A stretch of DNA of 64,000 nucleotides, from positions 57,450 to 121,449 of the forward strand of contig NZ_BAGF01000035.1 of NCBI RefSeq assembly GCF_000308755.1, in the 5' to 3' direction. Below the pieces are notes generated by a model. It saw only the letters and a program-made list of their open reading frames with translations, did not search any database and was not told where the DNA came from. The DNA is from Nocardia pneumoniae NBRC 100136 (lineage in GTDB: Bacteria; Actinomycetota; Actinomycetes; Mycobacteriales; Mycobacteriaceae). Positions 41,044 through 49,427 of this stretch are shown here, piece after piece (position 1 is the first letter of the stretch; every line of letters begins with the position of its first letter). The position numbers and the translations under genes are program-made.

Positions 41044-42450
41044 TCAGTCCGCTTGCCGGGCGACCAGGACGTTGTCGAGCACGCCCAGCGCGTCGGGCAC
41101 CAGCACGGCCGCCGAGTAGTAGCAGCTGACCAGGTAGGAGATGATCGACTGGTCATCGATGCCTTTGAAGCGGACGTTCAGGCTCGGCTCGTACTCGTCC
41201 GGGATGCCGGTCTGGTGCAGGCCGATCACGCCCTGGTCCTTCTCGCCGGTGCGCATGGCCAGGATCGACGTGGTCTGGGTGTCGCTCACCGGGATCTTGC
41301 CGCACGGGAAGATCGGCACGCCGCGCCATGCGGGCACCCGGTGCCCGTCGATCTCGACCGGATCCGGGTAGAGCCCGCGCTTGCTGCATTCGCGCCCGAA
41401 GGCGGCGATCGCCTTCGGATGGGCGAGAAAGAGTTTCGTGCTGCGGCGCATGCTGAGCAGCTCGTCCATGTCGTCCGGGGTCGGCGGGCCGGACTCGGTG
41501 TAGATGCGCTGCTTGAGATCGCAGTTGTGCAGCAGGCCGAAATCGGGGTTGTTGACCAGGTCGTGCTCGCGCCGTTCGTAGAGCGCCTCGATGGTAAGCC
41601 GCAGCTGTTGCTCCACCTGGTTCATCGGGTCGTTGAACAGATCGGCGACTCGCGTGTGCACCCGCAGCACGCTCTGGGCCAGGCTGAGCTCGTACTCGCG
41701 CGGGGAGGCGTCGTAGTCGACGAACGTGCCCGCCAGCAGGGGCTCGCCGGAGTGGCCGGAGGCGACCTCGATGTCGGCCTCGCCCTTGGTGTTCTGCGGG
41801 CGGCTGGGCGCTGCGGCGACGCTGGCGAGTTGCTCCCGGAGCGCTGGGGCGCTGTCGAGCAGGTCGGCCAGCGATTGCCGGGGGAGAACCAGCAGGGTCG
41901 TCCTGGTGACGGTCTTGACCGTGACCGGCCAGATCGCCGACGGGTCGGTGAGCATGGCGTCGCCGAAGAAATCACCGCCGCCCAGCATGCCGAGCTTGGT
42001 CTGCTCGCCGTATTCGCCCGACCCGATCTTGGTCAGTTTGCCGTGCACGATCAGCAGGACCTGATCCATCGGATTTCCGAATTCCGCTATCACAGTGCCC
42101 GGTTCGAGATCGCGCTGTTCGAAATGCCGTGCGAGGGAAGCCAACACCGCTTCGTCGTCGAAGTCGCGCAGCGGCGGGAGCTCGCGCAGTTCCTGCGGTA
42201 TGACCCGCGCGGTCGAGCCCTCGATGACAAATTCCACCTCGCCGTTGCCCACGGTGTGGGTCAGGCGGCGGTTCACGCGGTACACACCACCGCTGACCTG
42301 CGTCCATGGCAGCATGCGGGTGAGCCAGCGGGAGCTGATGCCCTGCATCTGCGGTTCGGATTTGGTGGTGTGCGCGAGCAGCCCGGCCGTGCTGGTACTG
42401 AGGCTCTTGCGCCCGTTGTTTTCCGTTTGGACCGGCATTTCTATGGTCAT
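41044..42450 (-). CDS. Family 2B encapsulin nanocompartment shell protein with inserted cNMP-binding fold
   Basis: A 468-residue protein. Residues ~95-215 form a Crp-like cyclic-nucleotide-binding fold ([45 protein letters not shown]). The flanks ([60 protein letters not shown]) are the HK97-type shell fold of Family 2 encapsulins, not a DNA-binding domain; no helix-turn-helix is present. The phosphate cassette ([19 protein letters not shown]) lacks the usual arginine, so classical cAMP binding is doubtful. First gene of the terpene operon; ATG at 42450 follows GAGGTGAGG. Confidence 0.92.
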   Translation of the reverse strand: MTIEMPVQTENNGRKSLSTSTAGLLAHTTKSEPQMQGISSRWLTRMLPWTQVSGGVYRVNRRLTHTVGNGEVEFVIEGSTARVIPQELRELPPLRDFDDEAVLASLARHFEQRDLEPGTVIAEFGNPMDQVLLIVHGKLTKIGSGEYGEQTKLGMLGGGDFFGDAMLTDPSAIWPVTVKTVTRTTLLVLPRQSLADLLDSAPALREQLASVAAAPSRPQNTKGEADIEVASGHSGEPLLAGTFVDYDASPREYELSLAQSVLRVHTRVADLFNDPMNQVEQQLRLTIEALYERREHDLVNNPDFGLLHNCDLKQRIYTESGPPTPDDMDELLSMRRSTKLFLAHPKAIAAFGRECSKRGLYPDPVEIDGHRVPAWRGVPIFPCGKIPVSDTQTTSILAMRTGEKDQGVIGLHQTGIPDEYEPSLNVRFKGIDDQSIISYLVSCYYSAAVLVPDALGVLDNVLVARQAD

Positions 42451-42510
42451 GCGTGCGTCCTCACCTCGAGACGGCCACCGAGACAATCGATGGTGACGGG
42501 TTTGGGGGTC

Positions 42511-42539
42511 GATAGTTCAGAGTCGCTGGGTGTTCACAA
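42511..42539 (-). promoter_or_regulatory. possible promoter of the encapsulin operon
   Basis: On the minus strand TTGTGA (42534-42539) lies 17 bp before ACTATC (42511-42516), placing transcription start about 55 bp before the encapsulin ATG. Matches are moderate. Confidence 0.35.
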
Positions 42540-42546
42540 CAAATCG

Positions 42547-42563
42547 GCAGACACGAGGTCTGC
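42547..42563. promoter_or_regulatory. inverted repeat upstream of the encapsulin promoter
   Basis: Perfect 6-bp arms GCAGAC-ACGAG-GTCTGC, immediately upstream of the putative -35. Candidate operator for the terpene operon; no adjacent regulator gene. Confidence 0.4.
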
Positions 42564-43123
42564 GAAGCTCATCGAACGAAATGACCTACGCGCCAGGGCG
42601 TTCCAGACGTGGTCAATGGTAGACCGCGAAACCGCCTGTGCGCAGAGAAATCTCGAAGATGCCTCGGCGGTATTCCGGATGGTCACGACACGCGGTCGAT
42701 TCCGGTAACGGTGGGTGCCGTCCCGGGCTGGATCTCCGAATCAGTTTGTGATCGCTGTGAATTAGCTGTTTTCGTGGCTCTTGTTTGCCCGGGTCTACCG
42801 CTGCCCGTCGGGGCCGGACTACGGGTTCATCACCTTCCGCGGTCCGCTGGCGCTGACGCTTCCCGCCGAGCCGTACCCGCCACGGGCGTCCGGCCTGGAG
42901 TCGGCCGCAACGACACGGACGCCACGATGCCCACCATCGGCGGCGTCCACTACGACCTGACCGCCGCGGGCCGCGACCGGGCTCGGAGCGCCGCTGTTGC
43001 TCGGCTCGATGTCGTTCCGATCGGCACGCAGACCCTCCGATCCGCGCTGAGCAGGGCGTTGGGCCGGACGCGTTCGCGGGCAAGTACGGGAATGTCATGG
43101 CAGGCTGACCGTGCCGCCGGTCA
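42564..43123. other. 560-bp gap without a convincing gene
   Basis: Open frames exist on both strands but none has a recognisable domain. A short stretch near 42784-42870 encodes a protein-like sequence (YRCPSGPDYGFITFRGPL) without a start, and 42955-43060 another in a different frame, which looks like a decayed gene. A block at 42668-42698 loosely resembles the encapsulin 5' end. Confidence 0.35.
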
Positions 43124-43137
43124 TGTGACGTGTCACA
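43124..43137. promoter_or_regulatory. CRP/GlxR-like palindrome, short-spaced
   Basis: TGTGACGTGTCACA: arms TGTGA/TCACA separated by 4 bp instead of the usual 6. It is just upstream of CATAAT (43145-43150), a possible -10 for the hydrolase/synthetase fusion gene. Confidence 0.4.
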
Positions 43138-43191
43138 GCGGACACATAATGGACATGAGGTGTGGGAAGCTCGTCTGAACACCTCGGGGTG

Positions 43192-43207
43192 TGTGATGCG
43201 GGTCACG
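43192..43207. promoter_or_regulatory. CRP-like site
   Basis: TGTGATGCGGGTCACG matches TGTGA-N6-TCACA with one mismatch, 20 bp before the fusion gene start and inside its predicted leader, where binding would be expected to repress. Confidence 0.45.
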
Positions 43208-43226
43208 TTCCAGCGTAGGGCCAGGA

Positions 43227-46181
43227 GTGATGGTGAAGTTGAGTGCGAAGGATGTGGTGGGCTCGGTGCAGCGGTTGATGGCGACCGCGCAGAACGGCCT
43301 CGAGGTCATCCGCTTCGGCGGACTGACCCACGACGTCGAGGCGTCTCCGTTCGAGGTCGTCGAGCGCAGACGCATGTACCGGTTGCGCCGTTACTTCCCC
43401 GAGGACACCACGCCCGGCCGTCCCGTCGCCCTGCTGGTTCCCCCGCTCATGGTGAACGCCGACATCTGGGACGTGAACGCCGAAGGCGGCGCCGTCGGCA
43501 TCCTGCACAGCGGCGGAGTCGATTGCTGGGTGGTCGATTTCGGCTCACCGGCGAGCGAGGAGGGCGGCTGGCAGCGTGACCTCGCCGACCACGTGCTCGC
43601 GATCAGCAGCGCGATCGACACCGTCACCGAGGCCACCGGCAGCGGCGTGCACCTCATGGGCTACTCCCAGGGCGGCATGTTCGCCTACCAGACCGCCGCC
43701 TACCGGTACGGCAAAGGCGTGGACAGCATCGTCACCTTCGGCAGCCCGGTCGACATCGTCGCGGGCATCCCGTTCGGGCTGCCCTACGGCATGGTCTCCG
43801 ACCTCGCCGATTTCCTGGCCGACCACGTGGTCACCCGGCTGCCGATCACCGACTCCATGGTGCGGATCGGCTTCCAGCTGCTCGATCCGGTGAAGACCGC
43901 CAAGTCGAGGATCGATTTCCTGCGTCAGCTGCACGACCGGGAGGCCCTGCTGCCGAAGGAGCGTCAGCGCCGGTTCCTCAACAGCGAAGGCTGGGTCGGA
44001 TACGCGGGCCCGGCCGCGGCGGATCTGCTCAAGCAGTTCGTCGCGCACAACCGGCTGATGCTCGGCGGTTTCGTCATCCGCGATCAGCCGGTCTCGCTGG
44101 CCGAGCTGAAATGCCCGATTCTGGCGTTCGTCGGCGAGGTCGACGACATCGGCCAACCGGCCGCGGTGCGCGGCATCGTCCGTGCCGCGCCGAACGCGGA
44201 GGTCTACGAGGCGACGCTGGTAGCCGGGCATTTCGGCTTGGTGGCCGGGAGCATGGCCACCAACCACACTTGGCCGCTGGTGCGGGAGTGGGTCCACTGG
44301 ATGAACGGCGACAAGCCGCTGCCTCCCGAGATCGTGCCGATGGCCGAGCACGTGCCGAACAATCGCCCGCGATCGGCGGCCACCCGGGTGATCCACACCG
44401 CCGCGAGCCTGGCGGAAGCGGGCACCGGGGTGGGGAAGGCGCTCGAGGGCATCGCGAACAACACCGTGCGCGGCTCGTTCGAGCTGGCCGGCGAGGCGGC
44501 GCGGGCGCTGCCGAGGCTGACCCGCCTCGGCATGATCCAGCCGCACACCAGGATCTCGCTCGGCCGCCTGGTCGCCGAACAGGCGCGGCGCGCTCCGCAG
44601 CGGGACCTGTTCCTGTTCGACGACCGGGTGCACACCAACGCCGCGGTCAACACGCGCATCGACAACGTGGTGCGCGGCCTGATCCAGGTCGGTGTGCGTC
44701 CCGCGATGCGCGTCGGCGTGGTGATGGAGACCCGGCCCAGCGCACTGGCCGCCGTCGCGGCGCTGTCGCGGCTCGGCGCGGTGGCGGTACTGCTGGCTCC
44801 GAGCAGCGAACTGGGTCACGCCATCGAGCTGACCGGCGTGGAAACGCTGATCTCCGATCCGGAGAACCTGCGGCAAGCCGCCGCGACCGGCGCCAGGGTG
44901 CTGGTGCTCGGCGGCGGTGCCGCGCGCGAGCTGTCGATCCCCACCAGTGACCGGATGATCGACCTCGAGCAGATCGATCCTGCCCAAGTGCGGCTGCCCG
45001 CGTGGTACCGGCCGGATCCCGGTCTGGCCCGGGAGTTGGCGTTCGTGCTCGTCACCGGGACCGGCAACCGGCTGGAGACCAAGTACATCACCAACCATCG
45101 CTGGGCGCTGTCGGCGTTCGGCACCGCGACCACGGCGGACCTCAACCGCAGGGATACGGTGTACTGCCTCGCCCCGCTGCATCATTCGTCCGGGCTGCTG
45201 GTGAGCCTCGGCGGTGCGGTCGCGGGCGGAAGCCGGATCGCGCTGGCGCGTTCGCTCGATCCGCGGCGCTTCGCGGCGGAGGTGCACCGCTACGGCGTCA
45301 CCGTGGTCACCTACACCTGGACCATGCTGCGCGACATTCTCGACGCCGATGTCTTCCCGGCCGGTCACCGGCACCCGATCCGGCTGTTCATCGGCTCCGG
45401 CATGCCCGCGGGGCTGTGGCGGCGCACCGTCGAGCAGTTCGAGCCCGCCCGCGTGCTGGAGTTCTACGCCTCCATCGAAGGCGACGTGGTGCTGGCCAAC
45501 GTGACCGGCGCGAAGCGCGGCTGCAAGGGCAGGCCGGTGCCGGGCACCGCCAAGGTGGAACTGGTGGCCTACGACCCGATCACCGAGAGAATTCTCCTCG
45601 ACGGGTCCGGTTTCGCCCGGCGCTGCGCGGACAACGAGGTCGGGCTGCTGATCGGCAAGGCGTCCGAAGGCGTGGACATCTCCGCGGGCGGCCTGCGCGG
45701 GGTGTTCACCGCGGGTGACTCCTGGATGCCGACGGAGAACCTGTTCCGCCGCGACAGCGACGGCGACTACTGGCTGATGGACCGCACCGACACGGTGATC
45801 CGCACCCGCCGCGGCCCGGTCTTCGGCCAACCCATCGTCGACGCGCTCAACGACATCACCGCCGTCGACATGGAGGTCGCCTACGGCCTCGACGTCGGCG
45901 ACCACTGCGTCGCCGTCGCGGCGGTGAGCGTGCGCGAGGGCTTCCGCCTCGAACCCAAGGACATCACCGAGGCGGTGCGCGCACTGGAACCGGACCAGCG
46001 TCCCGACCTGGTGTATCTGGTGGACGACATCCCGCGCAGCCCGTCCTACCGCCCCTCGACCCGTGCGGTGCAGGCCGCCGGGCGACCGCGGCCGGGGCCC
46101 GGCACCTGGTGGTACAACCGCGCATCGGACGCCTACGAGGTCCTCACCGAGAGCCGGGCGCGCACGCTGTTCGGCGATTGA
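43227..46181 (+). CDS. alpha/beta hydrolase (PHA-synthase-like)-acyl-CoA synthetase fusion
   Basis: A 984-residue two-domain protein. Residues ~1-370 form an alpha/beta hydrolase of PhaC/lipase type (nucleophile motif HLMGYSQGGMFAYQ near 150, ALLVPPLMVNADIWD near 72, histidine region VAGHFGLVAG near 338). Residues ~450-980 form an AMP-binding acyl-CoA-synthetase-like domain (LRRLGAVAVLL-type core, GSGMPAGLWRRTVEQF, YASIEGDVVLANV, GDSWMPTENLF). The P-loop, usually TSGTTGxPK, is degenerate (VTGTGNRLETK). The role is probably in fatty-acid or mycolate-type lipid handling. AGGAG at 43223 makes GTG 43227, ATG 43230 and GTG 43233 all plausible starts. Confidence 0.85.
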   Translation: MMVKLSAKDVVGSVQRLMATAQNGLEVIRFGGLTHDVEASPFEVVERRRMYRLRRYFPEDTTPGRPVALLVPPLMVNADIWDVNAEGGAVGILHSGGVDCWVVDFGSPASEEGGWQRDLADHVLAISSAIDTVTEATGSGVHLMGYSQGGMFAYQTAAYRYGKGVDSIVTFGSPVDIVAGIPFGLPYGMVSDLADFLADHVVTRLPITDSMVRIGFQLLDPVKTAKSRIDFLRQLHDREALLPKERQRRFLNSEGWVGYAGPAAADLLKQFVAHNRLMLGGFVIRDQPVSLAELKCPILAFVGEVDDIGQPAAVRGIVRAAPNAEVYEATLVAGHFGLVAGSMATNHTWPLVREWVHWMNGDKPLPPEIVPMAEHVPNNRPRSAATRVIHTAASLAEAGTGVGKALEGIANNTVRGSFELAGEAARALPRLTRLGMIQPHTRISLGRLVAEQARRAPQRDLFLFDDRVHTNAAVNTRIDNVVRGLIQVGVRPAMRVGVVMETRPSALAAVAALSRLGAVAVLLAPSSELGHAIELTGVETLISDPENLRQAAATGARVLVLGGGAARELSIPTSDRMIDLEQIDPAQVRLPAWYRPDPGLARELAFVLVTGTGNRLETKYITNHRWALSAFGTATTADLNRRDTVYCLAPLHHSSGLLVSLGGAVAGGSRIALARSLDPRRFAAEVHRYGVTVVTYTWTMLRDILDADVFPAGHRHPIRLFIGSGMPAGLWRRTVEQFEPARVLEFYASIEGDVVLANVTGAKRGCKGRPVPGTAKVELVAYDPITERILLDGSGFARRCADNEVGLLIGKASEGVDISAGGLRGVFTAGDSWMPTENLFRRDSDGDYWLMDRTDTVIRTRRGPVFGQPIVDALNDITAVDMEVAYGLDVGDHCVAVAAVSVREGFRLEPKDITEAVRALEPDQRPDLVYLVDDIPRSPSYRPSTRAVQAAGRPRPGPGTWWYNRASDAYEVLTESRARTLFGD

Positions 46182-46267
46182 CGAGGCGCTGAGCCCCCCT
46201 TGATCGCGCATTGCCAGTCACGTTGCCGAAGCACGGGATTCACCGGCCAATGGCATAGTGAGTCCTT

Positions 46268-46867
46268 GTGAGAACGAGCCTCATCTACCGCAACGGGACC
46301 GTCTACGAGGTGCTGATGCGCGGGTTGTACGGCAGGCACTACACGGCTCGGTATCGCGCCATCGCGGAACTCGTCCCGGCGGGGGCGAGCGTGGTCGACC
46401 TGTGCTGCGGGCCCGCGACGCTCTACACCCGCTATCTGCGCCACAAGTCGGTCGACTACACGGGCCTCGACCTGAACGAGCGCTTCGTCGCGCGGGTGAG
46501 CGAGGCGGGCGGGCAGGGCAAAGTGTGGAACCTGCGTTCCGACCAGCCGCTGCCCGCCGCCGACTACGTGATCATGCAGGCCAGCCTCTACCACTTCCTT
46601 CCCGAGCCGGGGCCGGTGATCGATCGGATGCTCGCGGCGGCCACCGAGCAGGTGGTCGTCGCCGAACCGGTCCGCAACCTGGCGACCAGCGACAATCCGG
46701 TCCTCGCCACCATCGGCAAGCGGTTCACCGACGCGGGCGACGGCGAACAGGCCCACCGCTTCACCGAGCGGACGCTGGACGAGTTCTTCACCGGGTACGG
46801 CCCTCGGGTGGTGCGGCAATCCCTGATCGCGGGCGGCAGGGAGAAGCTCTACGTGCTCACGGCGTAA
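46268..46867 (+). CDS. class I SAM-dependent methyltransferase
   Basis: A 199-residue methyltransferase. SAM motif I is VVDLCCGPATLYTRYL near residue 41, then YTGLDLNERFV and a motif IV-like DYVIMQASLYHFLPEPG. The target is unknown. A CATAGT -10-like box lies 8 nt before the GTG start. It sits between the lipid-enzyme fusion and the envelope glycosylation locus, so it may act on a glycan or lipid, but this is only positional. Confidence 0.85.
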   Translation: MRTSLIYRNGTVYEVLMRGLYGRHYTARYRAIAELVPAGASVVDLCCGPATLYTRYLRHKSVDYTGLDLNERFVARVSEAGGQGKVWNLRSDQPLPAADYVIMQASLYHFLPEPGPVIDRMLAAATEQVVVAEPVRNLATSDNPVLATIGKRFTDAGDGEQAHRFTERTLDEFFTGYGPRVVRQSLIAGGREKLYVLTA

Positions 46868-47014
46868 GGGTCGCGGTCCGGTCCATCACCGCGAACCGGG
46901 TCTGTACGGTGTCCGGATCGACGACGCGGCACGACCCGCGGCAGCCGCCCGGTGGCCGGAATCCCTGAGCGTGAGGCCGGGAATCCGGGTTCGTCGTGGA
47001 CCGGCCCCGGGCTG

Positions 47015-48154
47015 TCAGACGGTGAACGCGGTGACCGCGTCGATGACTCGGCCGACCTGCTCGTCGGTCAGGTCCGGCCACAGCGGCAGGCGTACGACGG
47101 TCGCGGAGAACTCCGCGCTCCGAAGGCACGGCCGGGGTGTGCGGCCGAGTTTGAAGCCCGCCGGGCTGGAGTCCAGCGGAATGTAGTGGAACGGCGCCGA
47201 GATGCCCCGCGCCGCGAGGTGGGCGATGAGGTCGTCGCGGCGGCGTTCGGTCGGGGTGCGCAAGTAGTACAGGTGCGCGGTGTGCCCGCGGTCGGCGGGC
47301 ACCGACATGAGGCGCACGTCGTTGCGCCGAGCCCAGTCCGGGAGGGCGGCGGCGTAGGTGTCCCACACGCGGTGGCGCCCGGCCTGGATGGTGTCGAACT
47401 CCTCCAGTTGCGCGTCCAGCACGGCCGCGTTCAGCTCGCTGGGCAGGTAGCTGGAGCCGATGTCCTGCCAGGAGTACTTGTCCACCGCGCCGCGCAGGAA
47501 TCGCGCCCGGTCGGTGCCCTTCTCCCGGATGATCTCGGCCCTGGCCATCAGGATCTCGTCGGTGAGCAGCAGTGCGCCGCCCTCGCCGCAGTGCACGTTC
47601 TTGGTGTCGTGGAAGCTGAGCGTGCCCATCGTGCCGATGGTGCCCAGCTGACGGCCGCGCCAGGTGCCGCCGAGCCCGTGCGCGTTGTCCTCGACGACGG
47701 CGAAGCCGTGCGCGTTCGCCAGCTCCAGCAGCCCGGCCATGTCGGCGGCGACGCCGCCGTAGTGGATGACCACCACGGCCTTGGTCCGCTCGCTGATCAG
47801 GGCGGCGACCGATGCCGGGTCCAGATTTCCGGTCGCCGGGTCGATGTCGGCGAACACGCAGGTGGCGCCGCGCAACGCCATGGCGGTGGCGGTGGAGGTG
47901 AACGCGAAGCTGGGCACGATCACTTCGTCGTCGGGGCCGAGTTCCAGCAGCAGGCCCGACATCTCCAGCGCGGAGGTGCAGGAGGTGGTCAGCAGGGCGT
48001 GCGGCGCGCCGGTGATGGCCTTCAACTTCGCGGTGGCCGACGCGGTGAACTGCCCGTCGCCGTGGCTGTGGTCGGAGGCCAGCACCGCCTCCAGATTGGC
48101 TAGTTCCTTCGGCGCCCGGAACGGGCGGCTGAAGATGACGCGGTCAGTGTTCAA
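47015..48154 (-). CDS. DegT/DnrJ/EryC1/StrS sugar aminotransferase (RffA/WecE type)
   Basis: A 379-residue PLP aminotransferase. The N-terminal FSRPFRAPKELANLEAVL and HGDGQFT, the PLP lysine in FHDTKNVHCGEGGALL near residue 183 and the C-terminal PFHYIPLDSSPAG match dTDP-4-amino-4,6-dideoxygalactose transaminases. It should make an amino-deoxy sugar nucleotide for the neighbouring glycosyltransferase. It starts at TTG 48154, overlapping the upstream gene end by 11 bp. No dTDP-glucose synthase or dehydratase is in the window, so the precursor comes from elsewhere. Confidence 0.9.
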   Translation of the reverse strand: MNTDRVIFSRPFRAPKELANLEAVLASDHSHGDGQFTASATAKLKAITGAPHALLTTSCTSALEMSGLLLELGPDDEVIVPSFAFTSTATAMALRGATCVFADIDPATGNLDPASVAALISERTKAVVVIHYGGVAADMAGLLELANAHGFAVVEDNAHGLGGTWRGRQLGTIGTMGTLSFHDTKNVHCGEGGALLLTDEILMARAEIIREKGTDRARFLRGAVDKYSWQDIGSSYLPSELNAAVLDAQLEEFDTIQAGRHRVWDTYAAALPDWARRNDVRLMSVPADRGHTAHLYYLRTPTERRRDDLIAHLAARGISAPFHYIPLDSSPAGFKLGRTPRPCLRSAEFSATVVRLPLWPDLTDEQVGRVIDAVTAFTV

Positions 48155-49244
48155 CCCGGTCGGTCTCCCTGCTGGCGGTGGTCGCGGTCGGTTCCGAAGC
48201 ATCGGCCGGACGCGGCGTCGGCGTCTCGACGGTGAGATAGAGCGGCTTGCCCACCAGAATGTGCAGGGCGACGCCCAGATACTCGGCGATGAGTCCGAGC
48301 GAGAAGAGGATGGCGCCGGAGCAGAGCAGCAGCACGACGATGGTCGAGGCCCAGCCCTCGGGCGCCCAGCCATCGGTGGTCAGCGCCTCGAACACGACGA
48401 TGGCCGCCATCACGCCACCGGCCAGGGCGAGCGTGACGCCGAGCAGGCTGACCAGCCGCAGGCCGCGCGTGCCGCTGCACAGCACCATCTTCCAGAACAG
48501 GGAGAACAGGCGGCGGTAGTTGTAGCCGGAGTCCTCGCGCCCCTCGGCGCGCAGCACCACCGGCGCCTGCGCGACGGCGCCGACCACCCAGGTCAGCGCG
48601 ACGTCGAGGTAGACGCCGTTGGAGGCGACCTCGGCGAGTTGCCTGCCGATGTCGCCGCGGATCAGCCGGTAGCTTTCGAACCGGGTGGAATCCGGGAACG
48701 CGAACAGCGTCGCCAGCACCAGTTTGGCCCCGCGCGAGGTCAGGTTGCGCAGGAAGCCGTGCGGCCGGGTGTTGGTCGGCTTGGAGTACACCAGGTCGGC
48801 CCGCTCGGCCAGAGCCGTGTCCAGGAACGAGCTGATGAAGCGAGGATCGTGCTGACCGTCCTCGTCCATGGTGACGATCCAGTCGCCCGCCGCGGCCGAC
48901 ATCCCGGCGATCGTGGCCGCGTCCTGCCCGAAGTTGCGGCTGAGCCAGACCGTGCGCACCTCGGCGTAGGTCTGCGCCAGTTCCTGCAGCACCACGTCGG
49001 AACGGTCGGGGCCGTGGTCGTGCACGAGGATGATCTCGCTGACGGTGAAGGTGATCCCGCCGGGAGTTTCCACGGGGCGGGTCAGACCGTGCAATTCGGC
49101 GACCAGCCCGGCGATGGTGTCCTCGCCCCGGTACACCGGCACGACCACCGATATCGTGTGCGGCCGGTCCAGGCCGGGCCGAGCCGGATCACCGTTCGTC
49201 GCCGGGGCGCCGGAACGGAGTGCACGGGCATGGGGAATCGGCAT
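48144..49244 (-). CDS. GtrB/DPM1-like family 2 glycosyltransferase with C-terminal membrane anchor
   Basis: A 366-residue GT2 enzyme. The GT-A core contains ISVVVPVYRGEDTIAGLV near residue 31, the metal/nucleotide motif TMDEDGQHDPRF near 125 and NGVYLDVALTWVVG near 210. Two transmembrane helices follow (near 265-290 and 305-335). The architecture matches polyprenyl-phosphate sugar transferases (GtrB, CsbB, ArnC): it loads a sugar from a nucleotide donor onto undecaprenyl- or decaprenyl-phosphate at the inner face. Co-transcribed with the aminotransferase and divergent from the GT-C/GtrA genes. Confidence 0.9.
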   Translation of the reverse strand: MPIPHARALRSGAPATNGDPARPGLDRPHTISVVVPVYRGEDTIAGLVAELHGLTRPVETPGGITFTVSEIILVHDHGPDRSDVVLQELAQTYAEVRTVWLSRNFGQDAATIAGMSAAAGDWIVTMDEDGQHDPRFISSFLDTALAERADLVYSKPTNTRPHGFLRNLTSRGAKLVLATLFAFPDSTRFESYRLIRGDIGRQLAEVASNGVYLDVALTWVVGAVAQAPVVLRAEGREDSGYNYRRLFSLFWKMVLCSGTRGLRLVSLLGVTLALAGGVMAAIVVFEALTTDGWAPEGWASTIVVLLLCSGAILFSLGLIAEYLGVALHILVGKPLYLTVETPTPRPADASEPTATTASRETDRVEH

Positions 49245-49412
49245 CAGCTGGATCGACTTTCGATGACGGTGCGTGCCGGTACTCGTTGCAGGACTGCAGA
49301 GCCCGAACCGGTGTGGACTCTAGCACGGTGCGGTTTCCGGCTACCGGAGCAGCTGATCATGCCCTCATCATGGTGGCCTCGCTCGACCGATGCCAAGCGG
49401 ACAGGCGCACTG

Positions 49413-49418
49413 TAGGGT
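49413..49418 (+). promoter_or_regulatory. -10 box of the first YfhO-like gene
   Basis: TAGGGT, 9 nt before GTG 49428. The same hexamer and spacing recur before the paralogue at 52281, so the promoter was duplicated with the gene. Confidence 0.5.
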
Positions 49419-49427
49419 TTGGAACTC

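Noticed and set aside
41044..42450. Reading the cNMP-binding protein as a Crp/Fnr transcription factor
   Set aside because: There is no helix-turn-helix; sequence on both sides of the cNMP fold is shell-like and the neighbouring genes are terpene cargo and its pathway.
42609..43178. 189-codon open frame between the encapsulin and the fusion gene
   Set aside because: No domain, no ribosome site and protein-like stretches switch frame, so at best a decayed gene; kept as a gap description.
43545..46211. 888-codon antisense open frame across the hydrolase/synthetase fusion
   Set aside because: His/Arg/Gly-rich with no recognisable motif; the plus-strand frame has all family motifs.
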